A stretch of 64,000 bases of DNA from Candidatus Kinetoplastibacterium blastocrithidii (ex Strigomonas culicis) (GTDB taxonomy: Bacteria > Pseudomonadota > Gammaproteobacteria > Burkholderiales > Burkholderiaceae_B): positions 372,001-436,000 of the forward strand of contig NC_019814.1 in the NCBI RefSeq assembly GCF_000319245.1, read 5' to 3'. The translations under genes were made by a program, and so were the position numbers. The notes beneath the pieces are model-generated. The model saw only the letters and a program-made list of their open reading frames with translations. It was not told the DNA's origin and searched no databases. Below, one piece after another: positions 9,627 to 19,861 of the stretch (its first letter is position 1; every line of letters starts with the position of its first letter).

Positions 9627-11033
9627 ATGGCAAAAACTCTGTATGATAAGCTTTGGGACGCACATGTTGTTCGAAAAGAGTCAGATGGTACAAGTTTAAT
9701 TTATATTGATAGACACTTGCTTCATGAAGTAACTAGCCCACAGGCTTTTGAGGGTTTGTACTTATCTAGGAGAAAGCCATGGCGCATAAATGCTAATCTA
9801 GCCGTGGCAGATCATAATGTTCCAACAAATAACCGTGATAATGGAATAGATGATCCTATATCTAAACTACAAGTAGATACACTAGATGATAACTGTGAAA
9901 AATATGGCATAGTTGAATTCAAGATGAATGATTTGCGACAAGGTATAGTTCATGTTGTAGGACCAGAACAGGGTGCTACTTTGCCTGGGATGACTGTTGT
10001 CTGTGGTGATTCTCATACTAGTACGCATGGTGCAATAGGAGCGTTGGCTTTTGGTATTGGAACTTCAGAGGTAGAGCATGTTTTAGCAACTCAAACTTTA
10101 TTAATGAAGAAAAACAAAAACATGTTAGTAAATGTAGAGGGGAGAATCCCTTCTGGTTGCTCTGCAAAAGATATTATTTTGTATATTATTGGAGTAATAG
10201 GTACAGCAGGTGGCACTGGATATGCAATAGAGTTTGCTGGTAAGGCTATTTATGATTTGTCCGTAGAAGGTAGAATGACTATTTGTAATATGGCTATTGA
10301 GGCAGGTGCAAGATCAGGTATGGTTGCTGTTGACTCTAAGACAATAAGTTATTTTAAAGGATTGCCATTTTCTCCAAAGGATGAGATGTGGTATAAAGCT
10401 GTAGAATATTGGGAAAGTTTACACAGTGATGAGGGGGCTATTTTTGATAGAATTGTTAATATAGATGCTAATAAAATACAGCCTCAAGTAACTTGGGGCA
10501 CTTCTCCAGAGATGGTTTTGTCTATTAATTCTAGAATTCCTAATCCAATCGAAGAAAAAGATCCTGTAAAAAGAAGTAGTATAGAAAGAGCCTTAGAATA
10601 CATGGGTCTTTTGCCAGGTACTCCTATAGTTGATATAAAAATAGATAAGGTCTTTATAGGATCTTGCACTAATTCTAGAATAGAGGATCTGCGTGCTGCA
10701 GCTTCTGTAATTAATGGAAGAAAGATATCATCTAATATTAAACTGGCTATGGTAGTTCCAGGTTCTGGGTTAGTAAAAAAACAGGCCGAAGAGGAGGGTC
10801 TTGATAAGATCTTTATTAGAGCTGGTTTTGAATGGAGAGAGCCTGGTTGTTCTATGTGTTTAGCTATGAATTCTGACAAGTTAAATCCCGGAGAGCGGTG
10901 TGCATCTACTTCTAATCGTAATTTTGAGGGTCGTCAGGGTCAAGGTAGTAGAACACATTTAGTAAGCCCTACTATGGCAGCAGCTGCGGCAATTGCTGGT
11001 CACTTTGTAGATCATAGAGAACTTGATAACTGA
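9627..11033 (+). CDS. leuC: 3-isopropylmalate dehydratase large subunit
   Basis: Large subunit of isopropylmalate isomerase, which converts 2- to 3-isopropylmalate in leucine synthesis and needs a [4Fe-4S] cluster. The aconitase-type ligands are visible: Cys in [13 protein letters not shown] (around residue 347) and the CSMC pair (around 408-411). [20 protein letters not shown] (about 130-150) is another signature. Its 468 residues match the family. An AAGAGG ribosome site precedes the ATG. leuD starts 13 nt after the stop, so the subunits are cotranscribed. The cluster would be supplied by the isc system at 44-49 kb. Confidence 0.98.
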   Translation: MAKTLYDKLWDAHVVRKESDGTSLIYIDRHLLHEVTSPQAFEGLYLSRRKPWRINANLAVADHNVPTNNRDNGIDDPISKLQVDTLDDNCEKYGIVEFKMNDLRQGIVHVVGPEQGATLPGMTVVCGDSHTSTHGAIGALAFGIGTSEVEHVLATQTLLMKKNKNMLVNVEGRIPSGCSAKDIILYIIGVIGTAGGTGYAIEFAGKAIYDLSVEGRMTICNMAIEAGARSGMVAVDSKTISYFKGLPFSPKDEMWYKAVEYWESLHSDEGAIFDRIVNIDANKIQPQVTWGTSPEMVLSINSRIPNPIEEKDPVKRSSIERALEYMGLLPGTPIVDIKIDKVFIGSCTNSRIEDLRAAASVINGRKISSNIKLAMVVPGSGLVKKQAEEEGLDKIFIRAGFEWREPGCSMCLAMNSDKLNPGERCASTSNRNFEGRQGQGSRTHLVSPTMAAAAAIAGHFVDHRELDN

Positions 11034-11046
11034 GTATTATTATATC

Positions 11047-11685
11047 ATGCAAGAATTTAGTATACATGAAGGCCTAGTAGCCCCATTAGATAGAGAGAAT
11101 GTCGATACTGATCTTATTATTCCCAAGCAATTTTTAAAATCTATTAAACGTACAGGTTTTGGTCCAAATTTATTTGATGAGTTAAGATATTTGGATCATG
11201 GTGAGCCAGGAATTGATAATAGTACACGTCCTTTAAATAAAGATTTTGTCCTTAATAAGGATAGATATCAAGGAGCTACTATATTGCTTACTAGAAAGAA
11301 TTTTGGTTGTGGATCAAGTAGAGAGCATGCCCCTTGGGCTCTTACTCAATATGGTTTTAGAGTTATTATAGCTCCATCTTATGCTGACATATTTTTTAAT
11401 AATAGTTTTAAAAATGGTTTGTTGCCTATAGTATTATCTGAAAATAATGTAGATTTTTTATTTAAATCAGTGAAAAACCAAATTGGTTATAAGATTAAAG
11501 TAGACCTAATTAATCAAGTTGTTATAACAGATGATGATAAGCATATGAATTTTGATATAGATCAATTCAGGAAATATTGTTTAGTTAATGGGCTTGATGA
11601 TATAAGTCTTACATTACAGCATAAAGAAAATATTAGAGAGTTTGAAGATATTCATTTAAGAAAATATCCTTGGTTGAATATTTAA
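11047..11685 (+). CDS. leuD: 3-isopropylmalate dehydratase small subunit
   Basis: Small subunit of isopropylmalate isomerase, partner of LeuC. The swivelling-domain motif [15 protein letters not shown] (around residues 78-92) and [14 protein letters not shown] near the N-terminus are clear. I chose ATG 11047, giving [20 protein letters not shown]; an upstream in-frame TTG at 11023 would overlap leuC and add unconserved residues. The resulting 212 residues are typical of proteobacterial LeuD. leuB follows, completing the leuCDB order. leuA is not in this window. Confidence 0.96.
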   Translation: MQEFSIHEGLVAPLDRENVDTDLIIPKQFLKSIKRTGFGPNLFDELRYLDHGEPGIDNSTRPLNKDFVLNKDRYQGATILLTRKNFGCGSSREHAPWALTQYGFRVIIAPSYADIFFNNSFKNGLLPIVLSENNVDFLFKSVKNQIGYKIKVDLINQVVITDDDKHMNFDIDQFRKYCLVNGLDDISLTLQHKENIREFEDIHLRKYPWLNI

Positions 11686-11722
11686 ATCTATTTATAAATT
11701 AATGTTATTGGCTGGAGATAAT

Positions 11723-12805
11723 ATGTCTAATACTATTGCTGTTTTAGCTGGTGATGGAATAGGACCCGAAATTGTTGAGCAAGCAGTCCGTGTCTTATCA
11801 TCGCTGAATATAGATCTTGAAATGAAAGACGCATTAGTAGGAGGGGCCGCTTTTGATAGATTTGAGCATCCTTTACCGGACTCTACTTTAGAGTTAGCTA
11901 AAAATTCTCATGCAGTGCTTTTTGGTGCTGTTGGTGACTGGAAATATGATTATTTGCCTAGAGAATTACGTCCAGAGCAATCAATTTTAGGATTGCGTAA
12001 AAAATTAGGTTTATTCGCTAACCTGAGGCCTGCTTTTTTATATAAAGAGTTATCGAACTCATCTACGTTAAAGTCTGATATTGTTTCTGGTTTAGATTTG
12101 CTAATAGTTCGCGAATTGACTGGCGATGTGTATTTCGGCACGCCGAGAGGTATTAGGAGTGCAATTGATGGCAATTTTATTGGTGATCGTGAAGGTTTCG
12201 ATACTATGCGATATGCAGAACCAGAAGTGCGCAGAATAGCTAAGGTAGCTTTTGAATCAGCAATGAAGCGTCGTAAGAAATTATGTAGTGTTGATAAGGC
12301 TAATGTTTTGGAGACATCACAATTTTGGAGAGACATAGTTATTGATACTGCTAAAGGTTATCCTAGTGTAGAGTTGAGTCATATGTATATTGATAATGCA
12401 GCTATGCAGCTTATAAAGGATCCATGTCAGTTTGATGTAATAGTAACAGGGAATTTATTTGGCGATATATTGTCTGATGAGGCAGCAATGTTGACTGGAT
12501 CTATAGGCATGTTGCCTTCTGCTTCTTTAAATTCTAATTATCAAGGACTGTATGAGCCAAGTCATGGATCTGCTCCTGATATAGCAGGAAAAGGAATTGC
12601 AAATCCTTTAGCAACCATCCTCTCTGCTTCTATGTTATTAAGATATTCACTTAATCTAAAAAATTATTCTGATATGATAGATAAAGCAGTTCAAAATGTT
12701 TTATCTAGTGGATTTCGTACTGCTGATATTTATGAAAAAGGAACTACTAAGGTTGGAACATCTGAAATGGGAGATGCTGTTATAAATGCATTAAGGTTAC
12801 TTTAA
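11723..12805 (+). CDS. leuB: 3-isopropylmalate dehydrogenase
   Basis: NAD-dependent oxidative decarboxylation of 3-isopropylmalate to 2-oxoisocaproate. N-terminal [13 protein letters not shown], the catalytic segment [16 protein letters not shown] and C-terminal [25 protein letters not shown] (cited in part) are characteristic. Start ATG 11723 is preferred over ATG 11702 because a GGAG ribosome site lies 5-10 nt upstream and the protein then begins [12 protein letters not shown], as in relatives. Length is 360 residues. The 2-oxo acid would still need a branched-chain transaminase, not seen here; known trypanosomatid symbionts are reported to leave that step to the host. Confidence 0.97.
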   Translation: MSNTIAVLAGDGIGPEIVEQAVRVLSSLNIDLEMKDALVGGAAFDRFEHPLPDSTLELAKNSHAVLFGAVGDWKYDYLPRELRPEQSILGLRKKLGLFANLRPAFLYKELSNSSTLKSDIVSGLDLLIVRELTGDVYFGTPRGIRSAIDGNFIGDREGFDTMRYAEPEVRRIAKVAFESAMKRRKKLCSVDKANVLETSQFWRDIVIDTAKGYPSVELSHMYIDNAAMQLIKDPCQFDVIVTGNLFGDILSDEAAMLTGSIGMLPSASLNSNYQGLYEPSHGSAPDIAGKGIANPLATILSASMLLRYSLNLKNYSDMIDKAVQNVLSSGFRTADIYEKGTTKVGTSEMGDAVINALRLL

Positions 12806-12887
12806 AATCTATTAAATTTTAATTAAATTAAATCTTTTAAATATAATTAAGTTCTATTTAAAGCTTATTTTGCGAGAGTGAATAAAA

Positions 12888-14009
12888 ATGATTCAAGCGG
12901 TCGGTTTAGTAGGATGGCGTGGAATGGTTGGTTCTGTTTTAATGAAAAGAATGAGAGACGAGGGTGATTTTTCTCTTATAGAGCCAGTTTTCTTTTCTAG
13001 TAGCAATGCTGGTGCTAATGCTCCTGAATGGGCAGATGGAGCAGGAAATTTAAAAGATTCTTATGATATTCAGGAATTAAGAAAATTACCAATCATTATC
13101 TCTGCTCAGGGTGGAGATTATACAACAGCAGTTCATGGAAAGCTCAGACAAGAAGGTTGGAATGGTATATGGATAGATGCAGCTAGTACTCTTAGGATGA
13201 ATAATGATGCTGTTATTATCCTTGATCCTGTTAATCGTTCGGTTATAGACTCTGCTTTACAGAAAGGTGTTAAGGATTTTATAGGCGGAAACTGCACTGT
13301 AAGTTGTATGTTAATGGGATTAGCTGGATTATTTAATAATGATCTTATCGAGTGGGCTACTTCAATGACTTATCAGGCTGCTTCTGGTGGTGGTGCTCAA
13401 CATATGCGAGAGTTATTAAATCAATTCGGATTCATAAATTCTTCGGTTTCTAGTTTATTAGATGATCCTGCCTCAGCAATTCTTGAAATCGATAGAAAAG
13501 TTTTATGTATCCAGAAGAGTAGTGATTTGCCACAAAAGAATTTTGGTGTTCCACTAGGAGGCAGTTTAATACCGTGGATAGATAAAGACCTTGGTAATGG
13601 GATGTCTAGAGAAGAATGGAAAGCTGGCGCGGAAACAAATAAGATTCTTGGCCATAACGATACTAATTCTATAAGCATAGATGGTTTGTGTGTCAGAATA
13701 GGCGCCATGAGGTGTCATAGTCAAGCTCTAACCTTAAAACTTAAGAAAGATATTCCTCTAAATGAAATAGAAGATATTATAAGTGCCGGCACTAAGTGGG
13801 CTAAAGTTATTCCTAATAATAAGGAAGAAACAATGTCGAAATTAACTCCAATTGCCGTAACAGGAACTTTAGATATTCCTGTAGGAAGATTAAGGAAATT
13901 ATCTATGGGGTCAAAATATATTAGTGCTTTTACGATTGGTGATCAATTATTATGGGGAGCTGCTGAGCCCTTGAGACGCATGTTGCGTATAGTACTAGGG
14001 GAGAATTAG
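12888..14009 (+). CDS. asd: Aspartate-semialdehyde dehydrogenase
   Basis: Reduces aspartyl phosphate to aspartate semialdehyde, the branch point to lysine/DAP, threonine and methionine. The NADP-binding [14 protein letters not shown] begins at residue 5. Cys136 in [13 protein letters not shown] is the catalytic nucleophile. The conserved [17 protein letters not shown] segment lies near 270. The 373 residues fit the Gram-negative type. It follows leuB as in Bordetella and Burkholderia, but the fimV-type gene I recall between asd and truA in those genera is absent; only a short terminator-like spacer remains. Confidence 0.98.
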   Translation: MIQAVGLVGWRGMVGSVLMKRMRDEGDFSLIEPVFFSSSNAGANAPEWADGAGNLKDSYDIQELRKLPIIISAQGGDYTTAVHGKLRQEGWNGIWIDAASTLRMNNDAVIILDPVNRSVIDSALQKGVKDFIGGNCTVSCMLMGLAGLFNNDLIEWATSMTYQAASGGGAQHMRELLNQFGFINSSVSSLLDDPASAILEIDRKVLCIQKSSDLPQKNFGVPLGGSLIPWIDKDLGNGMSREEWKAGAETNKILGHNDTNSISIDGLCVRIGAMRCHSQALTLKLKKDIPLNEIEDIISAGTKWAKVIPNNKEETMSKLTPIAVTGTLDIPVGRLRKLSMGSKYISAFTIGDQLLWGAAEPLRRMLRIVLGEN

Positions 14010-14017
14010 ATCTTAAT

Positions 14018-14070
14018 AACGCAGTAAATATATCAGTATTTTGTACTAATATTTTATTGCGTTAATTTTT
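14018..14070 (+). terminator. Probable intrinsic terminator after asd
   Basis: AACGCA (14018-14023) pairs with TGCGTT (14058-14063). Inside this outer stem TAAATAT pairs imperfectly with ATATTTTA, and the sequence ends in AATTTTT. The stem is weak but lies just after the asd stop and before the truA leader. Confidence 0.5.
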
Positions 14071-14113
14071 GAGCTCCATATTTTTTCATTAAAAATTAAA
14101 GAGTGTTTTTAGT

Positions 14114-14908
14114 ATGTATAGAATTGCTATGGGCATTTCTTACAATGGTTCTGGCTTCTGTGGATGGCAAACTCAGTCAAATCTTTGTTCAATACAAGAT
14201 GTTATAGAAAATGCTTTGTATAATTTTTCTGGGTTTAAGAAGATAAAGGTAGTATGTGCTGGTCGTACTGATGCAGGGGTTCATGCAGTTAATCAAGTTA
14301 TACATTTTGATACAAATTTAGATAGAAAAATGGAATCTTGGGTTAGAGGGGTTAATTCTTTTTTGCCAAATTCTGTTTCTGTTGTATGGTCTCAGCTCGT
14401 AGATAATGACTTTCATGCTCGTTTTAGTGCGATATCTAGAACATATTCTTACATTATATATTGTTCTAAAGTGCGTTCAGCTATTTATAATGATTTAGTT
14501 GGATGGAGTTTTTATGTTTTAGACATTGATTTAATGAGACGTGCTATTGATTTGTTAGTAGGGGAACATGATTTTAGCAGTTTTAGATCATCTCAGTGTC
14601 AGTCAAAAACCCCTATTAGAACTGTTTATAGTGTTAGCCTTAATAACTATGGACCATTTATAGTTTTTACTATAAATGCCAATGCTTTTCTGCAACATAT
14701 GATTCGTAATATAGTAGGCTCATTAATTTATATTGGACGGAGAAATAGAGATCCTATTTGGATTAAAGAATTACTTTTAGCCAAAGATAGAACAAAAGGA
14801 TTTTCAACTTTTTCCCCTAATGGTTTATATTTAATGGATATTGAATACCCATCTAATTTTCATATAAATAAAAAAAACAGCAATAATCAAATTTTTTTAA
14901 ATTTTTGA
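14114..14908 (+). CDS. truA: tRNA pseudouridine(38-40) synthase TruA
   Basis: Isomerises uridines 38-40 in the anticodon stem of many tRNAs. The catalytic Asp is Asp53 in AGRTDAGVHAVNQVIHF. MGISYNGSGFCGWQ at the N-terminus and NAFLQHMIRNIVGSL near residue 195 are further TruA landmarks. Length 264 is normal. The Lys/Asn-rich tail after residue 250 is not conserved. trpF follows after 17 nt, an arrangement shared with many Beta- and Gammaproteobacteria. Confidence 0.97.
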   Translation: MYRIAMGISYNGSGFCGWQTQSNLCSIQDVIENALYNFSGFKKIKVVCAGRTDAGVHAVNQVIHFDTNLDRKMESWVRGVNSFLPNSVSVVWSQLVDNDFHARFSAISRTYSYIIYCSKVRSAIYNDLVGWSFYVLDIDLMRRAIDLLVGEHDFSSFRSSQCQSKTPIRTVYSVSLNNYGPFIVFTINANAFLQHMIRNIVGSLIYIGRRNRDPIWIKELLLAKDRTKGFSTFSPNGLYLMDIEYPSNFHINKKNSNNQIFLNF

Positions 14909-14925
14909 GATAATTAATAATTATT

Positions 14926-15588
14926 ATGATAAATAATAGAGTGAGAATAAAAATATGTGGATTTACAAAGGAGGATGATATTATCTCTGCCGTTAATTCT
15001 GGAGTAGATGCTGTAGGAATGGTTTTCTATGAGAAAAGTAAACGTTTCATCTCTATAGATAGGGCTGTAGCTTTGAAAAAAGAAATACCGGCATTTGTAA
15101 ATTTGGTAGCTTTATTTGTCAATGCATCTAAAGATAAGGTTAAAGAGGTTCAGGATGCTATTTATCCTGATTACTTGCAGTTTCATGGAGATGAATCTCC
15201 AGAAGTATGTGCTAGCTTTAAACAGAAATATATAAAAGCCTTTCGTGTAGGTTCTCCAACACTAAACTCTGGTGATAGTTTATTAAATGAGTGCTTGAAT
15301 TATATTAATGCAGATGGATGGTTATTTGATAGTTATAGTTGTGGTTATGGTGGAAGTGGCAAGACTTTTAATCATGATCTGTTGAAACATATATGTACTA
15401 AATCCATAAATAAAAGACCTATAATACTATCCGGTGGTTTAAGTATAGATAATATAATAGATTCTATAAATTATTTACATCCATGGGCTATTGATATAAG
15501 TAGTGGAGTTGAACTGGAGCCTGGTATAAAGTCTATTGTTAAAATCAGAGAGTTAATTAATTTAGTAAATAGTTGTTCTTATAATTAA
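14926..15588 (+). CDS. trpF: Phosphoribosylanthranilate isomerase
   Basis: TIM-barrel enzyme of tryptophan synthesis that converts phosphoribosylanthranilate to CdRP. RIKICGFT at the N-terminus holds the catalytic Cys, the DSYSCGYGGSGKTFNHDLL segment (around 138-156) holds the catalytic Asp, and LSGGLSIDNI is the phosphate site. Length 220 is normal. In relatives trpB and trpA follow at once; here a tRNA and thrS follow instead, so the cluster is broken at this point. The enzyme itself looks intact. Confidence 0.96.
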   Translation: MINNRVRIKICGFTKEDDIISAVNSGVDAVGMVFYEKSKRFISIDRAVALKKEIPAFVNLVALFVNASKDKVKEVQDAIYPDYLQFHGDESPEVCASFKQKYIKAFRVGSPTLNSGDSLLNECLNYINADGWLFDSYSCGYGGSGKTFNHDLLKHICTKSINKRPIILSGGLSIDNIIDSINYLHPWAIDISSGVELEPGIKSIVKIRELINLVNSCSYN

Positions 15589-15628
15589 ATAGTTAAGTTA
15601 TATTGCTATATCCTTGATTATGTTTTAT

Positions 15629-15657
15629 TTGCAGATTTTTGAAATAAGATATAAAAT
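15629..15657 (+). promoter_or_regulatory. Candidate sigma-70 promoter of tRNA-Val
   Basis: TTGCAG (15629-15634) and TAAAAT (15652-15657, 5 of 6 to the -10 consensus) are separated by 17 bp. A start near 15664 would give a 15-nt tRNA leader. The -35 match is weak. Confidence 0.45.
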
Positions 15658-15678
15658 TATAGACTTATGAAGTTATGA

Positions 15679-15755
15679 AGGCGGTTAGCTCAGACGGTTA
15701 GAGCGCTACGTTGACATCGTAGAGGTCGTTGGTTCGATTCCAATACCGCCTACCA
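15679..15755 (+). tRNA. tRNA-Val (GAC)
   Basis: All arms fold: acceptor AGGCGGT/ACCGCCT, anticodon stem CTACG/CGTAG around loop TTGACAT with anticodon GAC, and T-arm GTTGG-TTCGATT-CCAAT. Discriminator A is followed by an encoded CCA at 15753-15755. Length is 77 nt. It lies between trpF and thrS. Confidence 0.97.
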
Positions 15756-16000
15756 TTTTATAGGATTAATGCTAGCAATTTCTTTACTATTATAGATGAT
15801 ATATAAGTAGTGTGCTCGATAGAATATTTATAGTGAAATTGTTATCTTGTCTAAATCAATAGCTTAAATTATTTACGTTCTAGTATGTATAATTTATTTG
15901 CCATTATAGAGAAATTTATTTTTAATATCCCTCTTTTTCTAAACCTGGCAAAATATACATTTACTAGTATTATTGCTAACTGTTATATAACGGATATTTG

Positions 16001-17932
16001 ATGATAATAATTACCTTTCCAGATGGTGTTCAGATTAGGTATAAGGATCAGGTTACAGTTTCACAGTTGATTACAGATCTTGATTGTGGATCTGAAGAAA
16101 TAGTAGCTGCTTATATAAGTCTGGAAAGTAAAAAATTAGAAATAGTTGATACTAGCTTTTCTATAAAAAATAATGCTCAAGTTAGATTAATAAGAAAAAA
16201 TGATAATGAATGGTTAAATATATTAAGACATTCCACAGCACATTTACTTGCTTATGCGGTTAAAGAATTATTTGAAGATGCTAAAATAGCAATAGGACCG
16301 GTTATAGAAAACGGTTTTTACTATGATATTGCTTGTAAAAAATCATTTAACGAAGATGATCTTAAGATAATTGAAAAAAGAATGATTGATATTTCTCTAA
16401 GAAATGAAAGTATTGTTAGAGAGGAATGGGATAGAAATTTTGCTATAGATTTCTTTAAAAATAAAGGTGAATTTTACAAGGTTGATTTAATATCTAAAAT
16501 ACCTATGGGTGAGGCAATTTCTATATATAGGGAAGGCAACTTTCTAGATTTATGTAGAGGTCCTCATGTGCCTTCAACTGGACACTTAAAGTATTTTAAG
16601 TTGTTAAAACTATCGGGTGCGTATTGGCATGGTGATAGTAATAACGAAATGTTACAAAGGATATACGGAACAGCATGGTCTACTAGAGAGGATCTTGATA
16701 AATATTTAGAAATGTTAAAGCTTGCAGAAAACAGTGATCACCGAAAAGTAGGTAGAGATCTTGATTTATTTCACTTTCAAGAAGAAGCTCCTGGTTTAGT
16801 ATTTTGGCATGCTAATGGTTTGTTGGTGTGGCAGCAAATTGAATCTTATATGAGAGATATTTATTCTAAGAATGGATATAAAGAAGTAAGGACTCCTCAG
16901 ATAATAGATATTTCATTATGGAAGAAAACAGGGCATTGGGATAATTATCGTGAAAATATGTTTACTGTAAGCTCTGAAAATAGGAGTTATGCTCTAAAAC
17001 CAATGAATTGTCCAGGGCACATACAAATATTCAATTCTAAGTTGCATTCATATAAGGAACTTCCTATTAGGTACGGTGAATTTGGTTGTTGTCATAGAAA
17101 TGAGTCTTCTGGCTCCTTACATGGATTAATGAGGTTGCGTGGGTTTACGCAAGACGATGGTCATATATTTTGCACAGAAGAACAATTACATGAAGAATGT
17201 ACTTTATTTACAAAATTGTTGCAAAAAGTATACATGGATTTTGGCTTTACTGATATTACTTACTGTATTGCGACTAGACCTAAGAAAAGAGTAGGTAGTG
17301 ATTTGATATGGGACAAAGCTGAATCTGCTCTAATGGATAGTCTAAATAGTATTAATTGTGATTTTTCTATTAATGAAGGCGAAGGGGCATTTTATGGCCC
17401 AAAAATTGAATATACACTTAGAGATGCTATAGGTAGAAGTTGGCAATGTGGTACGGTTCAGGTTGACTTCTCAATGCCTAATCTTCTCAATGCTGAGTAT
17501 GTTAATAGTGAAGACTGTCGTCAAAATCCAGTCATGATCCATCGTGCTATACTAGGATCTATGGAGCGTTTTATAGGCATTTTAGTTGAGCATTATGCTG
17601 GAGTTATGCCGCTATGGTTAGCGCCAACTCAAGCTATGATATGTTGTATTTCTGAGCAATCTATTGAATATGCTAGGTCAATTTACTCTTTATTGCTTAG
17701 TAAAAAATTTAGAGTTGAGATTGATTTGCGTAATGAGAAAATAGGACGTAAAATTCGTGAACATAGTCTAAAGAAAATACCTTATATCATTGTAGTGGGT
17801 GAGAACGAAAAAAAAGATTGCAATATTTCAGTTCGGAGTCATGGTTCTATAAATCTTAGGCAGATGAGCTTGGAAAATTTTATAATTCATTTAGATTCGG
17901 ATATATCTATGAGGCGTGTTGTAGCATCATAG
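16001..17932 (+). CDS. thrS: Threonyl-tRNA synthetase
   Basis: Class II synthetase that charges tRNA-Thr and edits mischarged Ser. Order: TGS domain (1-60), editing domain with [11 protein letters not shown] (His pair near 74-78) and [12 protein letters not shown], catalytic domain with the zinc/ATP signatures [10 protein letters not shown] and [17 protein letters not shown], and the C-terminal anticodon-binding domain. ATG 16001 is used; TTG 15998 is directly adjacent and in frame. The protein has 643 residues, normal length. infC follows after 34 nt, the conserved thrS-infC order. The 245 bp between the tRNA and thrS show no gene. Confidence 0.97.
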   Translation: MIIITFPDGVQIRYKDQVTVSQLITDLDCGSEEIVAAYISLESKKLEIVDTSFSIKNNAQVRLIRKNDNEWLNILRHSTAHLLAYAVKELFEDAKIAIGPVIENGFYYDIACKKSFNEDDLKIIEKRMIDISLRNESIVREEWDRNFAIDFFKNKGEFYKVDLISKIPMGEAISIYREGNFLDLCRGPHVPSTGHLKYFKLLKLSGAYWHGDSNNEMLQRIYGTAWSTREDLDKYLEMLKLAENSDHRKVGRDLDLFHFQEEAPGLVFWHANGLLVWQQIESYMRDIYSKNGYKEVRTPQIIDISLWKKTGHWDNYRENMFTVSSENRSYALKPMNCPGHIQIFNSKLHSYKELPIRYGEFGCCHRNESSGSLHGLMRLRGFTQDDGHIFCTEEQLHEECTLFTKLLQKVYMDFGFTDITYCIATRPKKRVGSDLIWDKAESALMDSLNSINCDFSINEGEGAFYGPKIEYTLRDAIGRSWQCGTVQVDFSMPNLLNAEYVNSEDCRQNPVMIHRAILGSMERFIGILVEHYAGVMPLWLAPTQAMICCISEQSIEYARSIYSLLLSKKFRVEIDLRNEKIGRKIREHSLKKIPYIIVVGENEKKDCNISVRSHGSINLRQMSLENFIIHLDSDISMRRVVAS

Positions 17933-17953
17933 GTCGCAAAATAAATATTTTTT

Positions 17954-17969
17954 AGGAGTTTTTGATATC
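17954..17969 (+). promoter_or_regulatory. infC ribosome binding site and non-canonical AUC start
   Basis: AGGAG at 17954-17958 lies 8 nt from ATC at 17967-17969. The reading frame from ATC encodes the conserved IF-3 N-terminus, so this site decides the start. Confidence 0.85.
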
Positions 17970-18503
17970 GTCACTGAAAAAACTAATCGCATCAATGGTG
18001 AAATCCGTATCCCCGAGGTGCGTCTTATAGGAATAAATGGGGAGCAGTTAGGTATTGTAAAGATTTCTGAGGCTTTACGTCTTTCTGAGCAGCATCAGGT
18101 TGATCTGGTTGAGATTGCACCAAATGCTGTTCCTTCTGTCTGTCGCTTAATGGATTATGGTAAATTTAAATATAAAGAACAGAAGAGACAGGCTGAGGCA
18201 AAAGCTAAACAAAAAGTAATTCAGGTGAAGGAAGTAAAGTTTAGACCTTCTACAGATGAAGGTGATTACAATGTTAAACTTAAAAATCTACGACGTTTCT
18301 TGGATGATGGAGATAAAGCTAAGGTAACACTCCGTTTCAGAGGACGTGAAATGGCTCACCAAGAGTTAGGTATGCGAGTATTAGAGAGAATTCGTAAAGA
18401 TTTATCAGATTCGGCTATAGTGGAATCGATGCCAAGATTAGAGGGAAGACAAATGGTAATGATGCTTGCTCCTAATAAGAAGATGATGCCCAATAAAGAT
18501 TGA
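17967..18503 (+). CDS. infC: Translation initiation factor IF-3 (AUC start)
   Basis: IF-3 binds the 30S subunit and rejects non-canonical start codons and wrong initiator tRNAs. The conserved family N-terminus ([20 protein letters not shown]) is encoded well upstream of the first in-frame GTG (18018), and no ATG, GTG or TTG precedes it. The codon at the expected position is ATC (17967), preceded by AGGAG (17954-17958) at 8-nt spacing. Use of AUU/AUC-type starts in infC is a known autoregulatory device, since IF-3 discriminates against its own mRNA. Length is 178 residues. rpmI and rplT, which normally follow, are absent here. Confidence 0.95.
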   Translation: MVTEKTNRINGEIRIPEVRLIGINGEQLGIVKISEALRLSEQHQVDLVEIAPNAVPSVCRLMDYGKFKYKEQKRQAEAKAKQKVIQVKEVKFRPSTDEGDYNVKLKNLRRFLDDGDKAKVTLRFRGREMAHQELGMRVLERIRKDLSDSAIVESMPRLEGRQMVMMLAPNKKMMPNKD

Positions 18504-18579
18504 TGTTCTTATATTTTAAGAGAATGATCCATATCTTGTGTATGATTTGTATTATTTGTGTTGGCTAAGGTTAGATTTT

Positions 18580-19533
18580 ATGCATGTTTTATTTATTATT
18601 GATCCTATAAATTCTTTGAAGGCGTATAAAGATACTTCTGTTTCTATAATGCGTGCTTTGATTGATAGAGGCCATCGTGTCAGTATTGCAATGCAAAATG
18701 ATGTTTTTATCGATTCTGATAATATAGTTAAGTCGAATGCTAACTCTATTTGCATTGATGATGATTTAAGTAAAAGCACTTGGCATTCTATAACTGATGT
18801 TTTTTATAGGTTTCCATTGAGTAATTTTGATGCAGTATTGATGCGCAAAGATCCACCATTCGATTTAGAATATCTTTATACAACACACTTATTGGAAATT
18901 TCAGAAAGACAAGGTGCAAAAATTTTTAATAGTCCTGGTTCTATACGTAATCATCCAGAGAAGTTATCTATAATGGAGTTCCCTGAAATAATATCCCCTA
19001 CATTAGTTACTAGCAATATAGGTTTTTTGAAAAATTTTTATGTGCAGTATAAGGATATTATAATTAAGCCACTTGATGGAATGGGTGGGGTTGGTGTTTT
19101 TAGAATAAAAGAAGATGATTCAAATTTAAATGTTATTTTAGAGGTATCTACACATAATGGCATGACTACTGTCATGGCGCAAAAGTATATACCTGATATA
19201 GTTGATGGAGATAAAAGGATATTAATTGTTGGAAATAGAATAATTCCATTTTGTTTAGCTAGGCTACCTTTGATGGGTGATCATCGAGGTAATCTTGCAG
19301 TGGGTGGGATAGGTAAAGTTCAAAAATTATCTGATAGTGATATTAATATAGCAAACATTGTTTACAATAGATTACATGGGCGTGGTCTTTATATAATTGG
19401 TTTAGATATAATAGGCAGATATTTAACTGAGATAAATGTAACGAGTCCTACATGTTTTGTAGAAATTTCAGAGCAAGCTGGTTTTAATATTGCTAATATA
19501 TTCGTAGAGTTTTTAGAAAAAAAAGTAAATTAG
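18580..19533 (+). CDS. gshB: Glutathione synthetase
   Basis: ATP-grasp ligase that joins gamma-glutamylcysteine and glycine. Characteristic segments: FIIDPINSLKAYKDTS at the N-terminus, RKDPPFDLEYLYTT (around 88-101), IIKPLDGMGGVGVFRI in the ATP-grasp fold, and DIIGRYLTEINVTSPT near the end. Start ATG 18580 is chosen over the upstream in-frame ATG 18538 because AAGG precedes it and the N-terminus then fits the family. Length is 317 residues. It follows infC at a junction not typical of relatives. gshA is not in this window. Confidence 0.95.
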   Translation: MHVLFIIDPINSLKAYKDTSVSIMRALIDRGHRVSIAMQNDVFIDSDNIVKSNANSICIDDDLSKSTWHSITDVFYRFPLSNFDAVLMRKDPPFDLEYLYTTHLLEISERQGAKIFNSPGSIRNHPEKLSIMEFPEIISPTLVTSNIGFLKNFYVQYKDIIIKPLDGMGGVGVFRIKEDDSNLNVILEVSTHNGMTTVMAQKYIPDIVDGDKRILIVGNRIIPFCLARLPLMGDHRGNLAVGGIGKVQKLSDSDINIANIVYNRLHGRGLYIIGLDIIGRYLTEINVTSPTCFVEISEQAGFNIANIFVEFLEKKVN

Positions 19534-19573
19534 ATTTTATATTTAAGTTTATCCATGAATAGTGTATAATATT

Positions 19574-19825
19574 ATGTTATCCAAAAATGTTACTGTTAAT
19601 AATGAGTACGGATTAAATGCTACTGAGTCTATTAAATTGACTAATATTGCAAGTAGTTTTCAAAGTGATGTTTTTATCTCTAGTAATTCTCGCAGAGTAA
19701 ATGCAAAAAGCATAATGGGTGTTATGATGCTAGCTGCTTGTAACGGAACAAATATCAAAATAGAGACTAATGGGATAGACTCTGAGGAAGCTATGGATGC
19801 TATTGTTGATTTTTTCAATAAATAA
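19574..19825 (+). CDS. ptsH: HPr-family protein lacking the active-site histidine
   Basis: An 83-residue HPr-fold protein. The betaproteobacterial HPr pattern is easy to follow (MLSKNVTV at the N-terminus, RRVNAKSIMGVMMLAA around 40-55, EEAMDAI near the end). Residue 15, His in the GLHAR active site of phosphotransferase HPr, is Asn here (codon AAT), and Arg17 is Thr, so it cannot accept phosphate from enzyme I by the known mechanism. Ser46, the HPr-kinase site, is kept. The EIIA and enzyme I genes usual beside it in relatives are missing. ATG 19574 is preferred to GTG 19562. It may be a regulatory relic or a new binding protein. Confidence 0.88.
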   Translation: MLSKNVTVNNEYGLNATESIKLTNIASSFQSDVFISSNSRRVNAKSIMGVMMLAACNGTNIKIETNGIDSEEAMDAIVDFFNK

Positions 19826-19861
19826 TAAATGTTAGTTTGGCAAAAAATTAATAATCATTAC

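Noticed and set aside
15756-16000. Possible T-box or other thrS leader regulator
   Set aside because: No specifier loop or T-box sequence is seen, and T-boxes are rare outside Gram-positives.
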